From Micromonospora trifolii (lineage in GTDB: Bacteria > Actinomycetota > Actinomycetes > Mycobacteriales > Micromonosporaceae): a stretch of DNA of 64,000 bases. Every line of letters starts with the position of its first letter. The first letter of the stretch is position 1. The translations under genes and the position numbers were made by a program. The notes beneath the pieces were generated by a model. It searched no databases, was not told where the DNA came from, and saw nothing but the letters and a program-made list of their open reading frames with translations. The stretch spans positions 1 through 64,000 of the forward strand of contig NZ_JAKKFD010000017.1 of the NCBI RefSeq assembly GCF_022229005.1, given 5' to 3'. This document shows positions 53,421-62,690 of the stretch, piece by piece.

Positions 53421-53839
53421 CGGGGGCGAACCGCCCAGCGTGGGCCACCATTCCCGTGGACGAGGAGCGTTACCGGCCGCTCTACGCCCGGCTCCTCGGC
53501 CTGCGGTTCGTCAACCCCGGCGGTGTGCTGTGCTTCCTCTTCTTCGAGGGTGCCATCGCCCTGGCGGTGCTTCTCGCCCTCGCCGAGCTGGTCAGCTGGT
53601 GGGCGGTGCTGGTGCTGCCGGTCGTGGTGGCCGCCATGGTGAAGCTCAACGACATGGTGGCCGCGGTCGTGGTCCGCTCCGCCGCGCTCGTGCCCGAGCA
53701 GGAGCGGGACCGGTTTCGCCGACAGATGGAACCGGTGGTCGGCCGAGCCCGGGTGGAGTGGGTCTCGCACAGCGTTCCCGGCGTGGTGATCACCGCCGAC
53801 CCGGTGCCGCCGCCCCGGCGGGCCAACCCGTCAGACTGA
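53417..53839 (+). CDS. Small membrane protein of unknown function
   Basis: A 140-aa protein with two transmembrane helices (GGVLCFLFFEGAIALAVLLALAEL; WWAVLVLPVVVAAMV) in the middle and soluble ends. It overlaps the holA stop by 4 bp (GTGA), so it is in the same operon. No recognised family; conserved position is possible but cannot be tested here. Confidence 0.8.
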   Translation: MTGANRPAWATIPVDEERYRPLYARLLGLRFVNPGGVLCFLFFEGAIALAVLLALAELVSWWAVLVLPVVVAAMVKLNDMVAAVVVRSAALVPEQERDRFRRQMEPVVGRARVEWVSHSVPGVVITADPVPPPRRANPSD

Positions 53840-53911
53840 GCGCCGACCCCGTCGGGGCCTGCGCACAGAACGGCCGGGCCGGATGGACACGGCCGGCCTG
53901 TGGACACACGG

Positions 53912-53937
53912 AAGCCCCGGGCCGAGGCCCGGGGCTT
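53912..53937. terminator. Bidirectional terminator between the holA operon and rpsT
   Basis: A 12-bp stem (53912-53923 with 53926-53937) lies between the plus-strand operon end and the rpsT stop at 53964; a four-base loop forms if the top pair opens. Confidence 0.88.
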
Positions 53938-53963
53938 TCCGAATCAGTCTGACGGTGAAGTCG

Positions 53964-54230
53964 TCAGACGGAGAGTGACACCACGCGCTTCGCGATCGCG
54001 GACTTGCGGTTCGCGGCCTGGTTGGAGTGGATCACGCCCTTGCTGACGGCCTTGTCCAGCTTGCGCGAGGCGTCCAGCATGAGCGCGGTCGCCTTCTCGA
54101 CGTCACCGGCCTCGGCAGCCTCGTGGAACTTCCGGACGGCGGTCTTCAGCGACGACTTGACCGACTTGTTGCGCAGCCGGGCCTTCTCGTTCTGCCGGTT
54201 GCGCTTGATCTGGGACTTGATGTTCGCCAC
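53964..54230 (-). CDS. rpsT: 30S ribosomal protein S20
   Basis: An 88-aa basic protein binding 16S rRNA. It begins [21 protein letters not shown] and has [15 protein letters not shown] and [15 protein letters not shown], the S20 signature. Opposite strand to holA and lepA, as in related genomes. A terminator lies just downstream. Confidence 0.99.
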   Translation of the reverse strand: MANIKSQIKRNRQNEKARLRNKSVKSSLKTAVRKFHEAAEAGDVEKATALMLDASRKLDKAVSKGVIHSNQAANRKSAIAKRVVSLSV

Positions 54231-54413
54231 GCGACAGCCTCGTCTTGATAGCTCGGGTTGGTCAGCTTATTGCGCGTGATGACGAACATGCGTCATCGCT
54301 GCGCGAAGAGCCAGGTTACCAGGTCGCCGGGGACGAGCCAAAACGGCTCGGCCTTCGCGCGGACGGACCCGGCCCGTCGGGGACCAGGTTACGCCCTCGG
54401 CCAGGGCGGCGGC

Positions 54414-55400
54414 TCACCGCCAACCCTGGCGGCAGGCCAGCCAGTCGAGCGACTGCTCGCCGCTCCACCGCTGGTGGGCGGGCAGGTGCGGTGAGGCCGT
54501 CGGCGGTGGCGCCGCAGCGCCGGTGAGGTAGTAGCCGGCCAGCGCCGCGAGTGTCGCGTCCAACGCGTCCGGGGGCGCGCCGGCGGTGGTCGGGTGCGCG
54601 GCGAAGAGCCGGTCCGCGTCCAGCCCGCTGGCGTACGCGGTGAGCAGCAGGCCGGCCAGGTCGAACCAGGCCGGCCCGGAGCAGACCCAGGTCCAGTCGC
54701 AGAACCAGGCTCGGCCGTCCGAGTCGATCAACACGTTGTCGACCCGCAGGTCGCCGTGGATCAGGCCGGTCGCCCCGGCGGCGTACCGGGGGAGGAGGGA
54801 TTCCAACTCCACAAGCTCGGGCAGTCGGCCCAGCAGCGGCGCGGGCAGCTGTGGGGTCGGCTCGCGACCGGCGGCGACCTCCTCCCACCAGAGGATGTCC
54901 GACCGGGCCAGGTCGGCCAGGTGCGGCAGGCCGAGCGCTGTCAGCTCGGCCGGCGGGTCGGCCAGGGCGGCGGCGACCTCCGCGTACCCGACGAGGGTCG
55001 CGTCCAACTCGGTGGGCGTCCAGGGCAGGCGCGGGGTGTGCCCGTCGACGGCGTCGGTGCACAGCACGAACCAGCCGGCTTCGGACATGGTCCACCGGGG
55101 GCGGGGCGCCGGCAGGTCCGCCGGCAGCCGGTCGAGGATCGCGGCCTCTCGGGCGTACCAGTCGACCAGATGCGGTTGCTCGGCGGCGGGTGCGGCCTTG
55201 ACGAAGGCCCGACCGCCGTCGGCGGTGTCGAGCACGGCGGCGAACCCGCGGGTGAAGCCCGCGCCCGCGAGCCGGGCGGTGACCACCGGCGCGCCGAGCC
55301 GTTCGGCGACCGCGGCCCGCAGCGCCGCCGGCAAGGCCGGCCACGACGGGCGCAGGGCGCTCGCGTGGTACGGCACCGGCGGCAGCAGGGAAGGGGACAT
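54414..55400 (-). CDS. Aminoglycoside phosphotransferase-like kinase
   Basis: A 328-aa protein-kinase-like phosphotransferase. It shows GAGFTRGFAAVLDTADGGRAFVKAA (nucleotide-binding loop and Lys), the catalytic loop GLIHGDLRVDNVLID, and CDWTWV, where the metal-binding Asp is kept. Target unknown; such APH-domain proteins phosphorylate sugars, choline or drugs, and resistance cannot be inferred. ATG at 55400, divergent from the DUF4240 gene with 61 bp between starts. Confidence 0.9.
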   Translation of the reverse strand: MSPSLLPPVPYHASALRPSWPALPAALRAAVAERLGAPVVTARLAGAGFTRGFAAVLDTADGGRAFVKAAPAAEQPHLVDWYAREAAILDRLPADLPAPRPRWTMSEAGWFVLCTDAVDGHTPRLPWTPTELDATLVGYAEVAAALADPPAELTALGLPHLADLARSDILWWEEVAAGREPTPQLPAPLLGRLPELVELESLLPRYAAGATGLIHGDLRVDNVLIDSDGRAWFCDWTWVCSGPAWFDLAGLLLTAYASGLDADRLFAAHPTTAGAPPDALDATLAALAGYYLTGAAAPPPTASPHLPAHQRWSGEQSLDWLACRQGWR

Positions 55401-55461
55401 GCCACCATGCTGCCCCGGGCTACGTGCGCGACGCACGGCGACACTGCCAGACTGCCAAGCC

Positions 55462-55998
55462 ATGAGGACCGAGGACTTCTGGAAGCTGATCGACGAGGCG
55501 CGGGCCGGCGGCGGGGGTGAGCCCGGCCCGGTCGCCGCGCGGGCCGTGGCGCTGCTCGCCGAGCGCGACCCGGAGGACATCATCGGGTACGCGCGGCACC
55601 AGACGCGGGTGCTGGCCGCCTCGCACAAGGCGGATCTGTGGGGTGCGGCGTACCTGATCAACGGTGGTGCCTCGGCTGACGGCTTCGAACACTTCCGGGG
55701 CTGGCTGATGGCACAGGGTCGGGCCGTCTTCGCCCGCGCGGTCGCCGAACCGGACTCGCTGGCCGAACTGCCCCAGGTGCGGGCGGCCTCGCTCAGCGGC
55801 GAGGAGTTCTCCGCCGAGCGGATGCTCTCGGTGCCCTGGGACGCGTACCGCAAGGCCACAGCTACCGAACTGCCGGCGGACCGCGACCCGGTGCGGACAC
55901 CGGACCTCAACGACTTCTGGGACTTCGACGACGAGGACGAGGCACGTCGGCGGCTGCCCCGGCTGGCCGCGCTCTTCGTCGAGCCGCCGATGGAGTGA
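55462..55998 (+). CDS. DUF4240 protein
   Basis: A 178-aa soluble acidic protein starting MRTEDFWKLIDEAR, with LWGAAYLINGGASADGFEHFRGWLMAQGR, the DUF4240 signature. It ends with an acidic DFDDEDEARRRLP region. Members are often near toxin-antitoxin or housekeeping genes; function unknown. No clear ribosome site precedes the ATG. Confidence 0.88.
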   Translation: MRTEDFWKLIDEARAGGGGEPGPVAARAVALLAERDPEDIIGYARHQTRVLAASHKADLWGAAYLINGGASADGFEHFRGWLMAQGRAVFARAVAEPDSLAELPQVRAASLSGEEFSAERMLSVPWDAYRKATATELPADRDPVRTPDLNDFWDFDDEDEARRRLPRLAALFVEPPME

Positions 55999-56114
55999 GG
56001 GGTCCTCGGACCGTTCCATCGCCCGCGCAGTGGGCGCACCCCGGCGGCGTGGGAACATAGAGGGGGTCGGCGGCGCGCCGGCCTGTTCACGTCAGCCGAC
56101 CAGAACGGACCGCT

Positions 56115-57992
56115 GTGCCACCGAAGCTCGATCCCGGCGCGAACGCCCCTGGTGCCACCGACCCCGGTCGCATCCGGAACTTCGGCATCATCGCCCACAT
56201 CGACCACGGGAAGTCGACCCTGGCCGACCGGATGCTGCAGCTCACCGGCGTGGTCGACCCGCGGCAGATGCGCGCGCAGTACCTGGACCGGATGGACATC
56301 GAGCGCGAGCGCGGCATCACCATCAAGAGCCAGGCCGTCCGCATGCCGTGGACCATCCGCGAGGGTGAGCGGGCCGGTGAGCAAGCGGTGCTCAACATGA
56401 TCGACACCCCGGGGCACGTGGACTTCACCTACGAGGTGTCCCGGTCGCTGGCCGCCTGCGAGGGTGCCGTGCTGCTTGTCGACGCTGCGCAGGGCATCGA
56501 GGCGCAGACCCTGGCCAACCTCTACCTGGCTCTCGAGAACGACCTGCGCATCATCCCGGTGCTCAACAAGATCGACCTGCCGGCCGCGCAGCCGGAGAAG
56601 TACGCCGAGGAGCTGGCCCACCTGATCGGCGGTGACCCCGCCGACTGCATCCGGGTCTCCGGCAAGACCGGCGAGGGCGTTCCGTACCTGCTCGACGAGA
56701 TCGTCCGGCAGTTCATCCCACCGGTCGGTGACGCCGTGGCGCCCGCCCGGGCGATGATCTTCGATTCGGTGTACGACGTCTACCGGGGCGTCGTCACGTA
56801 CGTCCGGGTCATCGACGGGCGGATCAGCGCCCGCGACCGGATCAAGATGATGTCCACCGGTGCGGTGCACGAGCTGCTGGAGATCGGTGTCATCTCACCC
56901 GAGATGGTCAAGGCCGAGGCGCTCGGCGTCGGCGAGGTGGGCTACCTGATCACCGGTGTGAAGGACGTCCGCCAGTCCCGGGTCGGTGACACGGTCACCA
57001 TCAACAGCCGGCCGGCGGCCGAGGCGTTGGGTGGCTACAAGGACCCGAAGCCGATGGTCTACTCCGGCCTCTACCCGATCGACGGGTCCGACTACCCGAA
57101 CCTGCGTGAGGCTCTGGACAAGCTCAAGCTCAACGACGCCGCCCTGGACTACGAGCCGGAGACCTCCGGCGCGCTCGGCTTCGGCTTCCGCTGCGGCTTC
57201 CTCGGCCTGCTCCACCTGGAGATCATCCGGGAGCGGCTGGAGCGCGAGTACAACCTCGACCTGATCTCCACCGCGCCCAACGTCGTCTACCGGGCGATCA
57301 CCGACGACGGCGAGGAGATCGTCGTCACCAACCCGAGCGAGTACCCCACCGGCAAGATCGCCGAGGTGTACGAGCCGGTGGTCCGGGCCACAGTGCTGAC
57401 GCCCAACGACTACGTGGGCGCGGTCATGGAGCTGTGTCAGGGCCGGCGCGGCAACCTGCTGGGTATGGACTACCTCTCCGCCGACCGGGTGGAGCTGCGC
57501 TACACGCTGCCGCTCGCAGAGATCATCTACGACTTCTTCGACCAGCTGAAGAGCCGTACCAAGGGCTACGCCTCGCTCGACTACGAGCCCACCACCGAGC
57601 AGGCGTCCGACCTGGTGAAGGTGGACATCCTGCTGCACGGCGAGCCGGTGGACGCGTTCAGCGCCATCGTGCACAAGGACAAGGCGTACAACTACGGCGT
57701 CACCATCGCCGCCAAGCTGCGCACCCTGATCCCGCGTCAGCAGTTCGAGGTGCCGATCCAGGCGGCCATCGGCAGCCGGATCATCGCCCGGGAGACCATC
57801 CGGGCGATCCGCAAGGACGTGCTGGCCAAGTGCTACGGCGGCGACATCAGCCGTAAGCGCAAGCTGCTGGAGAAGCAAAAGGAAGGCAAGAAGCGGATGA
57901 AGATGGTCGGCCGGGTCGAGGTGCCGCAGGAGGCCTTCATCGCCGCCCTCTCCTCCGACTCCGGTGACGGCAAGGCCGCCGGCAAGAAGTAG
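56115..57992 (+). CDS. lepA: Elongation factor 4 (LepA)
   Basis: A 625-aa translational GTPase that back-translocates or remodels stalled ribosomes and affects initiation. G1 is AHIDHGKST at residues 28-36, switch II is DTPGHVDF and NKIDLP is G4. Domains II, III and V follow, then the LepA-specific C-terminus with RQKKGKKRMK-like basic residues before the end. The GTG start is not preceded by a clear ribosome site. It is near rpsT and holA, as in mycobacteria. Confidence 0.98.
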   Translation: MPPKLDPGANAPGATDPGRIRNFGIIAHIDHGKSTLADRMLQLTGVVDPRQMRAQYLDRMDIERERGITIKSQAVRMPWTIREGERAGEQAVLNMIDTPGHVDFTYEVSRSLAACEGAVLLVDAAQGIEAQTLANLYLALENDLRIIPVLNKIDLPAAQPEKYAEELAHLIGGDPADCIRVSGKTGEGVPYLLDEIVRQFIPPVGDAVAPARAMIFDSVYDVYRGVVTYVRVIDGRISARDRIKMMSTGAVHELLEIGVISPEMVKAEALGVGEVGYLITGVKDVRQSRVGDTVTINSRPAAEALGGYKDPKPMVYSGLYPIDGSDYPNLREALDKLKLNDAALDYEPETSGALGFGFRCGFLGLLHLEIIRERLEREYNLDLISTAPNVVYRAITDDGEEIVVTNPSEYPTGKIAEVYEPVVRATVLTPNDYVGAVMELCQGRRGNLLGMDYLSADRVELRYTLPLAEIIYDFFDQLKSRTKGYASLDYEPTTEQASDLVKVDILLHGEPVDAFSAIVHKDKAYNYGVTIAAKLRTLIPRQQFEVPIQAAIGSRIIARETIRAIRKDVLAKCYGGDISRKRKLLEKQKEGKKRMKMVGRVEVPQEAFIAALSSDSGDGKAAGKK

Positions 57993-58006
57993 TTCGCGCC
58001 GCCGTA

Positions 58007-58037
58007 CGCGCCCGGGTGCCATCCGCACCCGGGCGCG
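58007..58037 (+). terminator. Terminator after lepA
   Basis: A perfect 13-bp stem (58007-58019 with 58025-58037) with a 5-nt loop. The 170 bp after it, to the stress promoter at 58214, hold no gene. Confidence 0.88.
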
Positions 58038-58213
58038 TCGCGTTTCCGGGTGTGCCTGGCGAGTGTGAGCACCCTGGCGTGGAAATTTTTTCGGTCGCTC
58101 TCGTGGGGTCGGCGGGTCGACGAGATGGCCTCCTACCTGTGTGGACGCACTCGCACGCGAACCGACGCACCGCCAGAACATTGACAACTGACGTTGTCCC
58201 TTGAGGTGAGTCG

Positions 58214-58239
58214 GTTTGGGCTTTCGGTGGGTCGGGCAC
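58214..58239 (+). promoter_or_regulatory. SigB-like promoter of the first GlsB-type gene
   Basis: GTTT (58214-58217), 16 nt, GGGCAC (58234-58239). The same element is kept in the second copy at 58886-58911. Confidence 0.55.
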
Positions 58240-58301
58240 TTAGCCGTCACGACAGGAAGCACACAACTCGTGTGTCAGACATTCTTTGAAGGAGGGCGAC
58301 C

Positions 58302-58586
58302 GTGGAGTTCACCGTGTGGGGCATCATCACTGCGATCGTTGTTGGTCTCATCGTCGGCGCGCTCGGCCGCCTGGTCGTTCCGGGCCGGCAGAACATGCCG
58401 ATCTGGCTGCACATGCTGATCGGTATCGGCGCGGCCCTTCTGGGCACCGTCCTGGCGCGGGCCATCGGCATCGCGACCGAGACGAGCGGTATCGACTGGG
58501 GCGAGCTGCTGGTGCAGGTCGTGGTGGCCGCGATCGCTGTCGCGCTGGTGGCCGGTGTGGGTGGCCGCCGCCGCGTGACCCGATAA
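58302..58586 (+). CDS. GlsB/YeaQ/YmgE family stress membrane protein (copy 1)
   Basis: A 94-aa protein with three transmembrane helices: VWGIITAIVVGLIVGALGRLVVPG, MPIWLHMLIGIGAALLGTVLAR and LLVQVVVAAIAVALVAGVGG. It is of the small YeaQ/YmgE (transglycosylase-associated) family of general-stress membrane proteins. The GTG follows AAGGAGG (58289-58295). A nearly identical copy lies 672 bp downstream, so a duplication of gene plus leader is clear. Confidence 0.93.
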   Translation: MEFTVWGIITAIVVGLIVGALGRLVVPGRQNMPIWLHMLIGIGAALLGTVLARAIGIATETSGIDWGELLVQVVVAAIAVALVAGVGGRRRVTR

Positions 58587-58620
58587 CACCACAGCACCAA
58601 CTCGCACCACAGCGACACCT

Positions 58621-58658
58621 CCGATGGGCGCCCGGCCGACAGGCCGGGCGCCCATCGG
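58621..58658 (+). terminator. Terminator after GlsB copy 1
   Basis: A perfect 17-bp stem (58621-58637 with 58642-58658) with loop GACA. Confidence 0.92.
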
Positions 58659-58669
58659 CGTTCCGCCCG

Positions 58670-58874
58670 CCGCGAGGGTCGTCGCCGGTCCTGCTCGACG
58701 TCTCCGGCGGGCTGGATGATCGTGATCGACTCGGTCTTGGTGATGTCGGGGTGTCCCGGTGGGTGTGATGCCGCGACTTCAAGGAACTCGTGTTGATCAA
58801 GGTGGCTGCCGGCGCCCGCCGGGGTGGGCCTGCTGTGGAACGTGTCCTTGTTGGCCAAGTCGTGATCGTTTGGT
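58670..58874. other. Non-coding spacer between the duplicated stress genes
   Basis: No convincing gene. The sequence has GATGATCGTGATCGACTCGG and CCGGCGCCCGCCGGGG, a GC palindrome near 58808-58822. It resembles a degraded intergenic repeat rather than coding DNA. Open frames on the minus strand here lack start signals and family features. Confidence 0.4.
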
Positions 58875-58885
58875 GAGTGAAGTCG

Positions 58886-58911
58886 GTTTGGATTTTAGGT
58901 GGGTCGGGCAA
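58886..58911 (+). promoter_or_regulatory. SigB-like promoter of the second GlsB-type gene
   Basis: GTTT (58886-58889), 16 nt, GGGCAA (58906-58911), aligned with the element at 58214-58239. Confidence 0.55.
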
Positions 58912-58973
58912 TTAACGGTCACGACAGGAAGCACACGCACCGTGTGTCAGACATTCTTTGAAGGAGGGTGGCC

Positions 58974-59258
58974 GTGGAGCTCACCGTGTGGGGCATCATC
59001 ACTGCGATCGTTGTTGGTCTCATCGTCGGCGCGCTCGGCCGCCTGGTCGTTCCGGGCCGGCAGAACATGCCGATCTGGCTGCACCTGCTGATCGGTGTCG
59101 GCGCCGCGCTGCTGGGCACCGTCCTGGCGCGGGCCATCGGCATCGCGACCGAGACGAGCGGTATCGACTGGGCCGAGCTGCTGGTGCAGGTCGTGGTGGC
59201 CGCGATCGCTGTCGCGCTGGTGGCCGGTGTGGGTCGCCGCCGCAGCGTCACCCGATAA
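58974..59258 (+). CDS. GlsB/YeaQ/YmgE family stress membrane protein (copy 2)
   Basis: A 94-aa protein that differs from copy 1 at only a few residues (for example MPIWLHLLIGVG for MPIWLHMLIGIG, and a C-terminal GRRRSVTR). The GTG at 58974 is aligned with copy 1 and lies 6 nt after AAGGAGG; an in-frame GTG at 58968 is too close to the ribosome site. Both the coding part and about 90 bp of leader are duplicated, so the pair arose by recent tandem duplication. Confidence 0.93.
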   Translation: MELTVWGIITAIVVGLIVGALGRLVVPGRQNMPIWLHLLIGVGAALLGTVLARAIGIATETSGIDWAELLVQVVVAAIAVALVAGVGRRRSVTR

Positions 59259-59310
59259 CGACCCGGCATCATCTGGCGACACAGCACCACTGCTAGGACA
59301 GCACGACTGG

Positions 59311-59343
59311 AAAGAGCGCCCGGCCGAGAGCCGGGCGCTCTTT
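59311..59343 (+). terminator. Terminator after GlsB copy 2
   Basis: A perfect 14-bp stem (59311-59324 with 59330-59343) ending in TTT. The terminators of the two copies differ in sequence, so they were not part of the duplicated unit or have diverged. Confidence 0.9.
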
Positions 59344-59458
59344 CGTGCTGATAGGCCCACTTTTGGCCGGATGTTGGAGTGCCGGCCGTCGGGCCGCTGC
59401 GGTACGGTCGCCACGCTTCGGCCAGTCCCGCCCACTGTCGTAAAGGAATTCTCCGTAC

Positions 59459-59464
59459 TAGGGT
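59459..59464 (+). promoter_or_regulatory. Candidate -10 of the sugar ABC operon
   Basis: TAGGGT, 45 nt before the GTG at 59510; GAGGGGAG lies between as ribosome site. Confidence 0.4.
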
Positions 59465-59509
59465 GCGGCGGAGAAGGTTAGTTCCAAGCGGCGCGAGGGG
59501 AGAAGTGGC

Positions 59510-60796
59510 GTGAACAGGTGGAAGCGGCTGGCCCCGGTCACCGCCATGGTGGCCTCGGCCGCGATGGTGCTGACCGGCTGTGGAGGCTCCGGCGACGATG
59601 CGGCCGACGACAGCAAGCTCACGGTCTGGATGATGGGCGAGGGCGGCGACGCGCAGAACTCCTTCCTCGACGGGGTCGAGGCCGAGTTCCGCCAGAAGCA
59701 CCCCGACACCGACGTGGTCGTGCAGTACATCCCCTGGCTGGAGGCGCCCAAGAAGTTCCAGGCGGCGCTCGCCGGCGGTGAGGGACCGGACATCACCGAG
59801 CTGGGCAACACCGAGACTCAGGGTTGGGCCGCCCAGGAGGCGCTCGCCGACGTGAGTGGACGGATGGGCGGCTGGGCCGACGGCAAGGATCTGCTGCCCG
59901 ACCTGGTGCGCAACGCCCAGCTCGACGGCAAGCAGTACGGCGTGCCCTGGTACGCCGGTGTGCGCGCCATCTACTACCGCACCGACTGGTTCGCCGAGGC
60001 CGGTGTGCAGCCCCCGAAGACCTGGGACGAGCTGGTCACTGTGGCCAAGGCGGTGCAGGCGAAGAAGAAGGGCACCTACGGCATCGCGCTGCCCGGCAAC
60101 TCCGAGCTGCCCTTCTACTCCTTCCTCTGGGGCGCGGGCGGCGAGATCGCCAGCAACCAGGGCGGCACCTGGAAGTCCGGCTACAACACGCCCGAGGCGC
60201 AGCGGGCCGTCAAGTTCTGGACCGACCTGGTGACCGTGCACAAGGTCGCCCCGCCGGCGGCCGCGGGTTGGAACGAGATCGACGCGCGTACCCAGTTCGC
60301 CACCGGCAAGGCCGCGATGGCCTTCGCCGGTAGCTGGCAGCAGGGTGCCATCAAGAAGGACAACCCCGAGATCGAGAAGGTCTGGGGTACGTTCCCGATC
60401 CCCGGCCCGGATGGCAAGGCGGCGCCCGGTTTCGCCGGCGGCTCGGACGTGGCGATCTGGAAGGACAGCGAGCGGCAGGACCTGGCCTGGGACTACCTGA
60501 CAGTGCTGCTGAACAAGAAGAACGCGCAGAGCTTCGCGAGCAGCCTCGGCTTCTTCCCGGTCTACCAGGACCTGGTCTCCGGTGGCGCGTACGCGAACGA
60601 CAAGGTGATGGCCTCGTTCGCCACCACCATGCAGAACACCAAGCTCACGCCGCTCACCCCGAAGTGGGTGGAGGTCAGCCGGACGAAGACGGTGACCCAG
60701 GCGATGAACAGTTCGGTCATGAAGGGTCAGAAGACGGTCGAGAAGGCTACCGCCGACGCGGCCGGTGAGATGGAAAGCATCCTCAACAGCAAGTGA
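59510..60796 (+). CDS. Sugar ABC transporter solute-binding lipoprotein
   Basis: A 428-aa family 1 extracellular binding protein. The lipoprotein signal ends at LTGC (Cys24). The mature part follows the CUT1 pattern: LTVWMMGEG, EFRQKHPDTDVVVQYIPW, PDITELGNTETQGWA, YGVPWYAGVRAIYYR and TFPIPGPDG. It delivers a sugar, probably an oligosaccharide, to the two permeases that follow. The sugar cannot be named. No ATPase gene is present in the cluster; CUT1 importers in actinomycetes often share an MsiK-type ATPase encoded elsewhere. Confidence 0.95.
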   Translation: MNRWKRLAPVTAMVASAAMVLTGCGGSGDDAADDSKLTVWMMGEGGDAQNSFLDGVEAEFRQKHPDTDVVVQYIPWLEAPKKFQAALAGGEGPDITELGNTETQGWAAQEALADVSGRMGGWADGKDLLPDLVRNAQLDGKQYGVPWYAGVRAIYYRTDWFAEAGVQPPKTWDELVTVAKAVQAKKKGTYGIALPGNSELPFYSFLWGAGGEIASNQGGTWKSGYNTPEAQRAVKFWTDLVTVHKVAPPAAAGWNEIDARTQFATGKAAMAFAGSWQQGAIKKDNPEIEKVWGTFPIPGPDGKAAPGFAGGSDVAIWKDSERQDLAWDYLTVLLNKKNAQSFASSLGFFPVYQDLVSGGAYANDKVMASFATTMQNTKLTPLTPKWVEVSRTKTVTQAMNSSVMKGQKTVEKATADAAGEMESILNSK

Positions 60797-61779
60797 GCAC
60801 ACAGACAAAAAGCTCGGAGACGGCCGCCGCGCGGGAGACCCCCGTGCGGCGGCGTCGCCGGGTGGACCGCCTGCCCTACCTGCTGCTCCTGCCCGCCCTG
60901 CTGATCATCGGGGTGCTGCTGCTCTGGCCGCTCGGCCAGGTCGTGGTGATGTCCTTCTACCGGCTGAACAGCGTCCGGCAGTTGCGCGGCGATCGGGAGT
61001 GGCCGTGGGTGGGGCTCGGCAACTACGCCGACATCCTCTCCGACCCGTTCTTCCTGACAGTGCTGCGCAACACGGTCCTGTTCGCCGCGGCGAACGTGCT
61101 GCTCACCATGGTGCTCGGCACCCTGGTGGGGCTGCTGCTCAACCGGCTCGGTCGCAAGATGGCCACGTTCGTGGCCAGCTGCGTGATGCTCGCCTGGGCC
61201 ACACCGGCGCTGACCGGCACCATCGTCTGGAAATGGATCTTCGACGACACGAGCGGCCTGGTCACGTGGCTGTTCAACGCGTTGCCGGACGGGCTCTCGA
61301 ACGGCCTGTTCGGGCGCAGCGACTGGACCGGTTACGGCTGGTTCAACTCGCCGCTGCTCTTCTTCGCCATCCTGACCCTGGTGGTGGTCTGGCACTCGTT
61401 CCCGTTCATCGCGGTGAGTGTGCTGGCCGGTCTCAAGAGCGTGCCGAGTGAGCTGCACGAGGCGGCCCGGGTGGATGGCGCCAGCCCGTGGCGGGTCTTC
61501 TGGAAGATCACCTTCCCGTTGCTGCGCCCGGTCTTCGGGATCCTGATCGTGCTCTCCACGATCTGGGACTTCAAGGTCTTCACCCAGCAGTTCGTGCTGG
61601 CCGGCGGCACCCAGGACCGGCCGACGTTCATGCTCGCCATCTACTCGTACGCCGAAGCCTTCTCACCGCCGCCGAAGTACGGGCTCGGCGCGGCCATCGC
61701 GGTGATCCTCACGCTGATCCTGCTCGTGGTCACCGGCTTCTACGTACGGATGGTGCTCAGGCAGGAGGACGAGTCGTGA
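60793..61779 (+). CDS. Sugar ABC transporter permease 1 (MalF-like)
   Basis: A 328-aa permease with about six helices after a basic start (ETPVRRRRRVDRLPYLLLLPALL). The EAA loop ELHEAARVDGASPWRVFWKITFPLL contacts the ATPase. The GTG overlaps the binding protein stop by 4 bp (GTGA). Membrane partner of the next permease. Confidence 0.95.
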   Translation: MSTQTKSSETAAARETPVRRRRRVDRLPYLLLLPALLIIGVLLLWPLGQVVVMSFYRLNSVRQLRGDREWPWVGLGNYADILSDPFFLTVLRNTVLFAAANVLLTMVLGTLVGLLLNRLGRKMATFVASCVMLAWATPALTGTIVWKWIFDDTSGLVTWLFNALPDGLSNGLFGRSDWTGYGWFNSPLLFFAILTLVVVWHSFPFIAVSVLAGLKSVPSELHEAARVDGASPWRVFWKITFPLLRPVFGILIVLSTIWDFKVFTQQFVLAGGTQDRPTFMLAIYSYAEAFSPPPKYGLGAAIAVILTLILLVVTGFYVRMVLRQEDES

Positions 61780-62606
61780 AGAAAATCGCCCTCAACGGCG
61801 CCGGTCTGCTGGTCGCGCTCTTCGCGGCGTTCCCGGTCTATTGGATGATCTCCACCTCGCTGAAGCCGAGCAACGAGATCTTCTCGGCCACCCCGCAGCC
61901 GGTGCCGACCCATCCGACGTTGGCGCACTACCGGGAGATCCTGACCGGCAACCTGATCCCCGGCGTCAGCTTCCTCGACTTCTTCCTCAACAGCGCGCTG
62001 GTGGCCGTCTCCACTGTGGTGCTCAGCGGTCTGGTGGCGTTGCTCGCCGCGACCGCCGTGGCCCGGTTCCGCTTCAAGCTGCGGACCAGCTTCCTGATCA
62101 TGCTGCTGGTGGTGCAGATGATCCCGCTGGAGGCGTTGGTCATCCCGCTGTTCCTGATGATCCAGCGACTCGGTCTCTACAACACCCTGCCCAGCCTGAT
62201 CCTCACGTACCTCGGTTTCTCGCTGCCGTTCGCGGTCTGGATGCTGCGCGGCTTCGTCGCCGCGGTGCCCAAGGAACTGGAGGAGGCGGCGGCGATCGAC
62301 GGGGCAAGCCGGGCCCAGATCTTCCGCCGGGTGCTCTTTCCGCTGGTCGCGCCCGGCCTGGTGGCAACCAGCATCTTCTCCTTCATCACGGCGTGGAACG
62401 AGCTGATCTTCGCGTTGACGTTCATCAACGACCAGGGCAGCTACACGCTGCCGGTGGCGATGACCTTCTTCTTCGGCCGGGACGACACCAACTGGGGGCC
62501 GGTGATGGCCGCGTCCACCCTGTTCACCCTGCCGGTCATCATCTTCTTCCTGCTGGTGCAGCGGCGGATGGTCTCGGGCCTGGTGGCCGGCGCCGTCAAG
62601 GGCTGA
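61776..62606 (+). CDS. Sugar ABC transporter permease 2 (MalG-like)
   Basis: A 276-aa permease with six helices. The EAA loop is ELEEAAAIDGASRAQIFRRVLFPLV, and the family start FPVYWMISTSLKPSNEIF is typical of MalG. The GTG at 61776 overlaps the stop of permease 1. Last gene of the three-gene operon. Confidence 0.95.
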   Translation: MKKIALNGAGLLVALFAAFPVYWMISTSLKPSNEIFSATPQPVPTHPTLAHYREILTGNLIPGVSFLDFFLNSALVAVSTVVLSGLVALLAATAVARFRFKLRTSFLIMLLVVQMIPLEALVIPLFLMIQRLGLYNTLPSLILTYLGFSLPFAVWMLRGFVAAVPKELEEAAAIDGASRAQIFRRVLFPLVAPGLVATSIFSFITAWNELIFALTFINDQGSYTLPVAMTFFFGRDDTNWGPVMAASTLFTLPVIIFFLLVQRRMVSGLVAGAVKG

Positions 62607-62677
62607 GCCCACGCCGCGAGGCTGACTCCGGTGCTGGACCCCCGGCCGGCAGGGCTGGCCGGCGGTGGACCGCCAAC

Positions 62678-62683
62678 TAGGCT
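62678..62683 (+). promoter_or_regulatory. -10 element of the leaderless MOSC gene
   Basis: TAGGCT lies 7 nt before the ATG at 62691. A small perfect hairpin (62661-62666 with 62669-62674) lies just upstream. Confidence 0.6.
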
Positions 62684-62690
62684 GGCGGTC

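Noticed and set aside
54414..55400. Antibiotic resistance gene
   Set aside because: The phosphotransferase fold is clear, but nothing shows that the substrate is a drug.
58670..58874. Possible small protein on the minus strand between the GlsB copies
   Set aside because: No ribosome site, no family features, and the frame runs into the terminator and copy 1.
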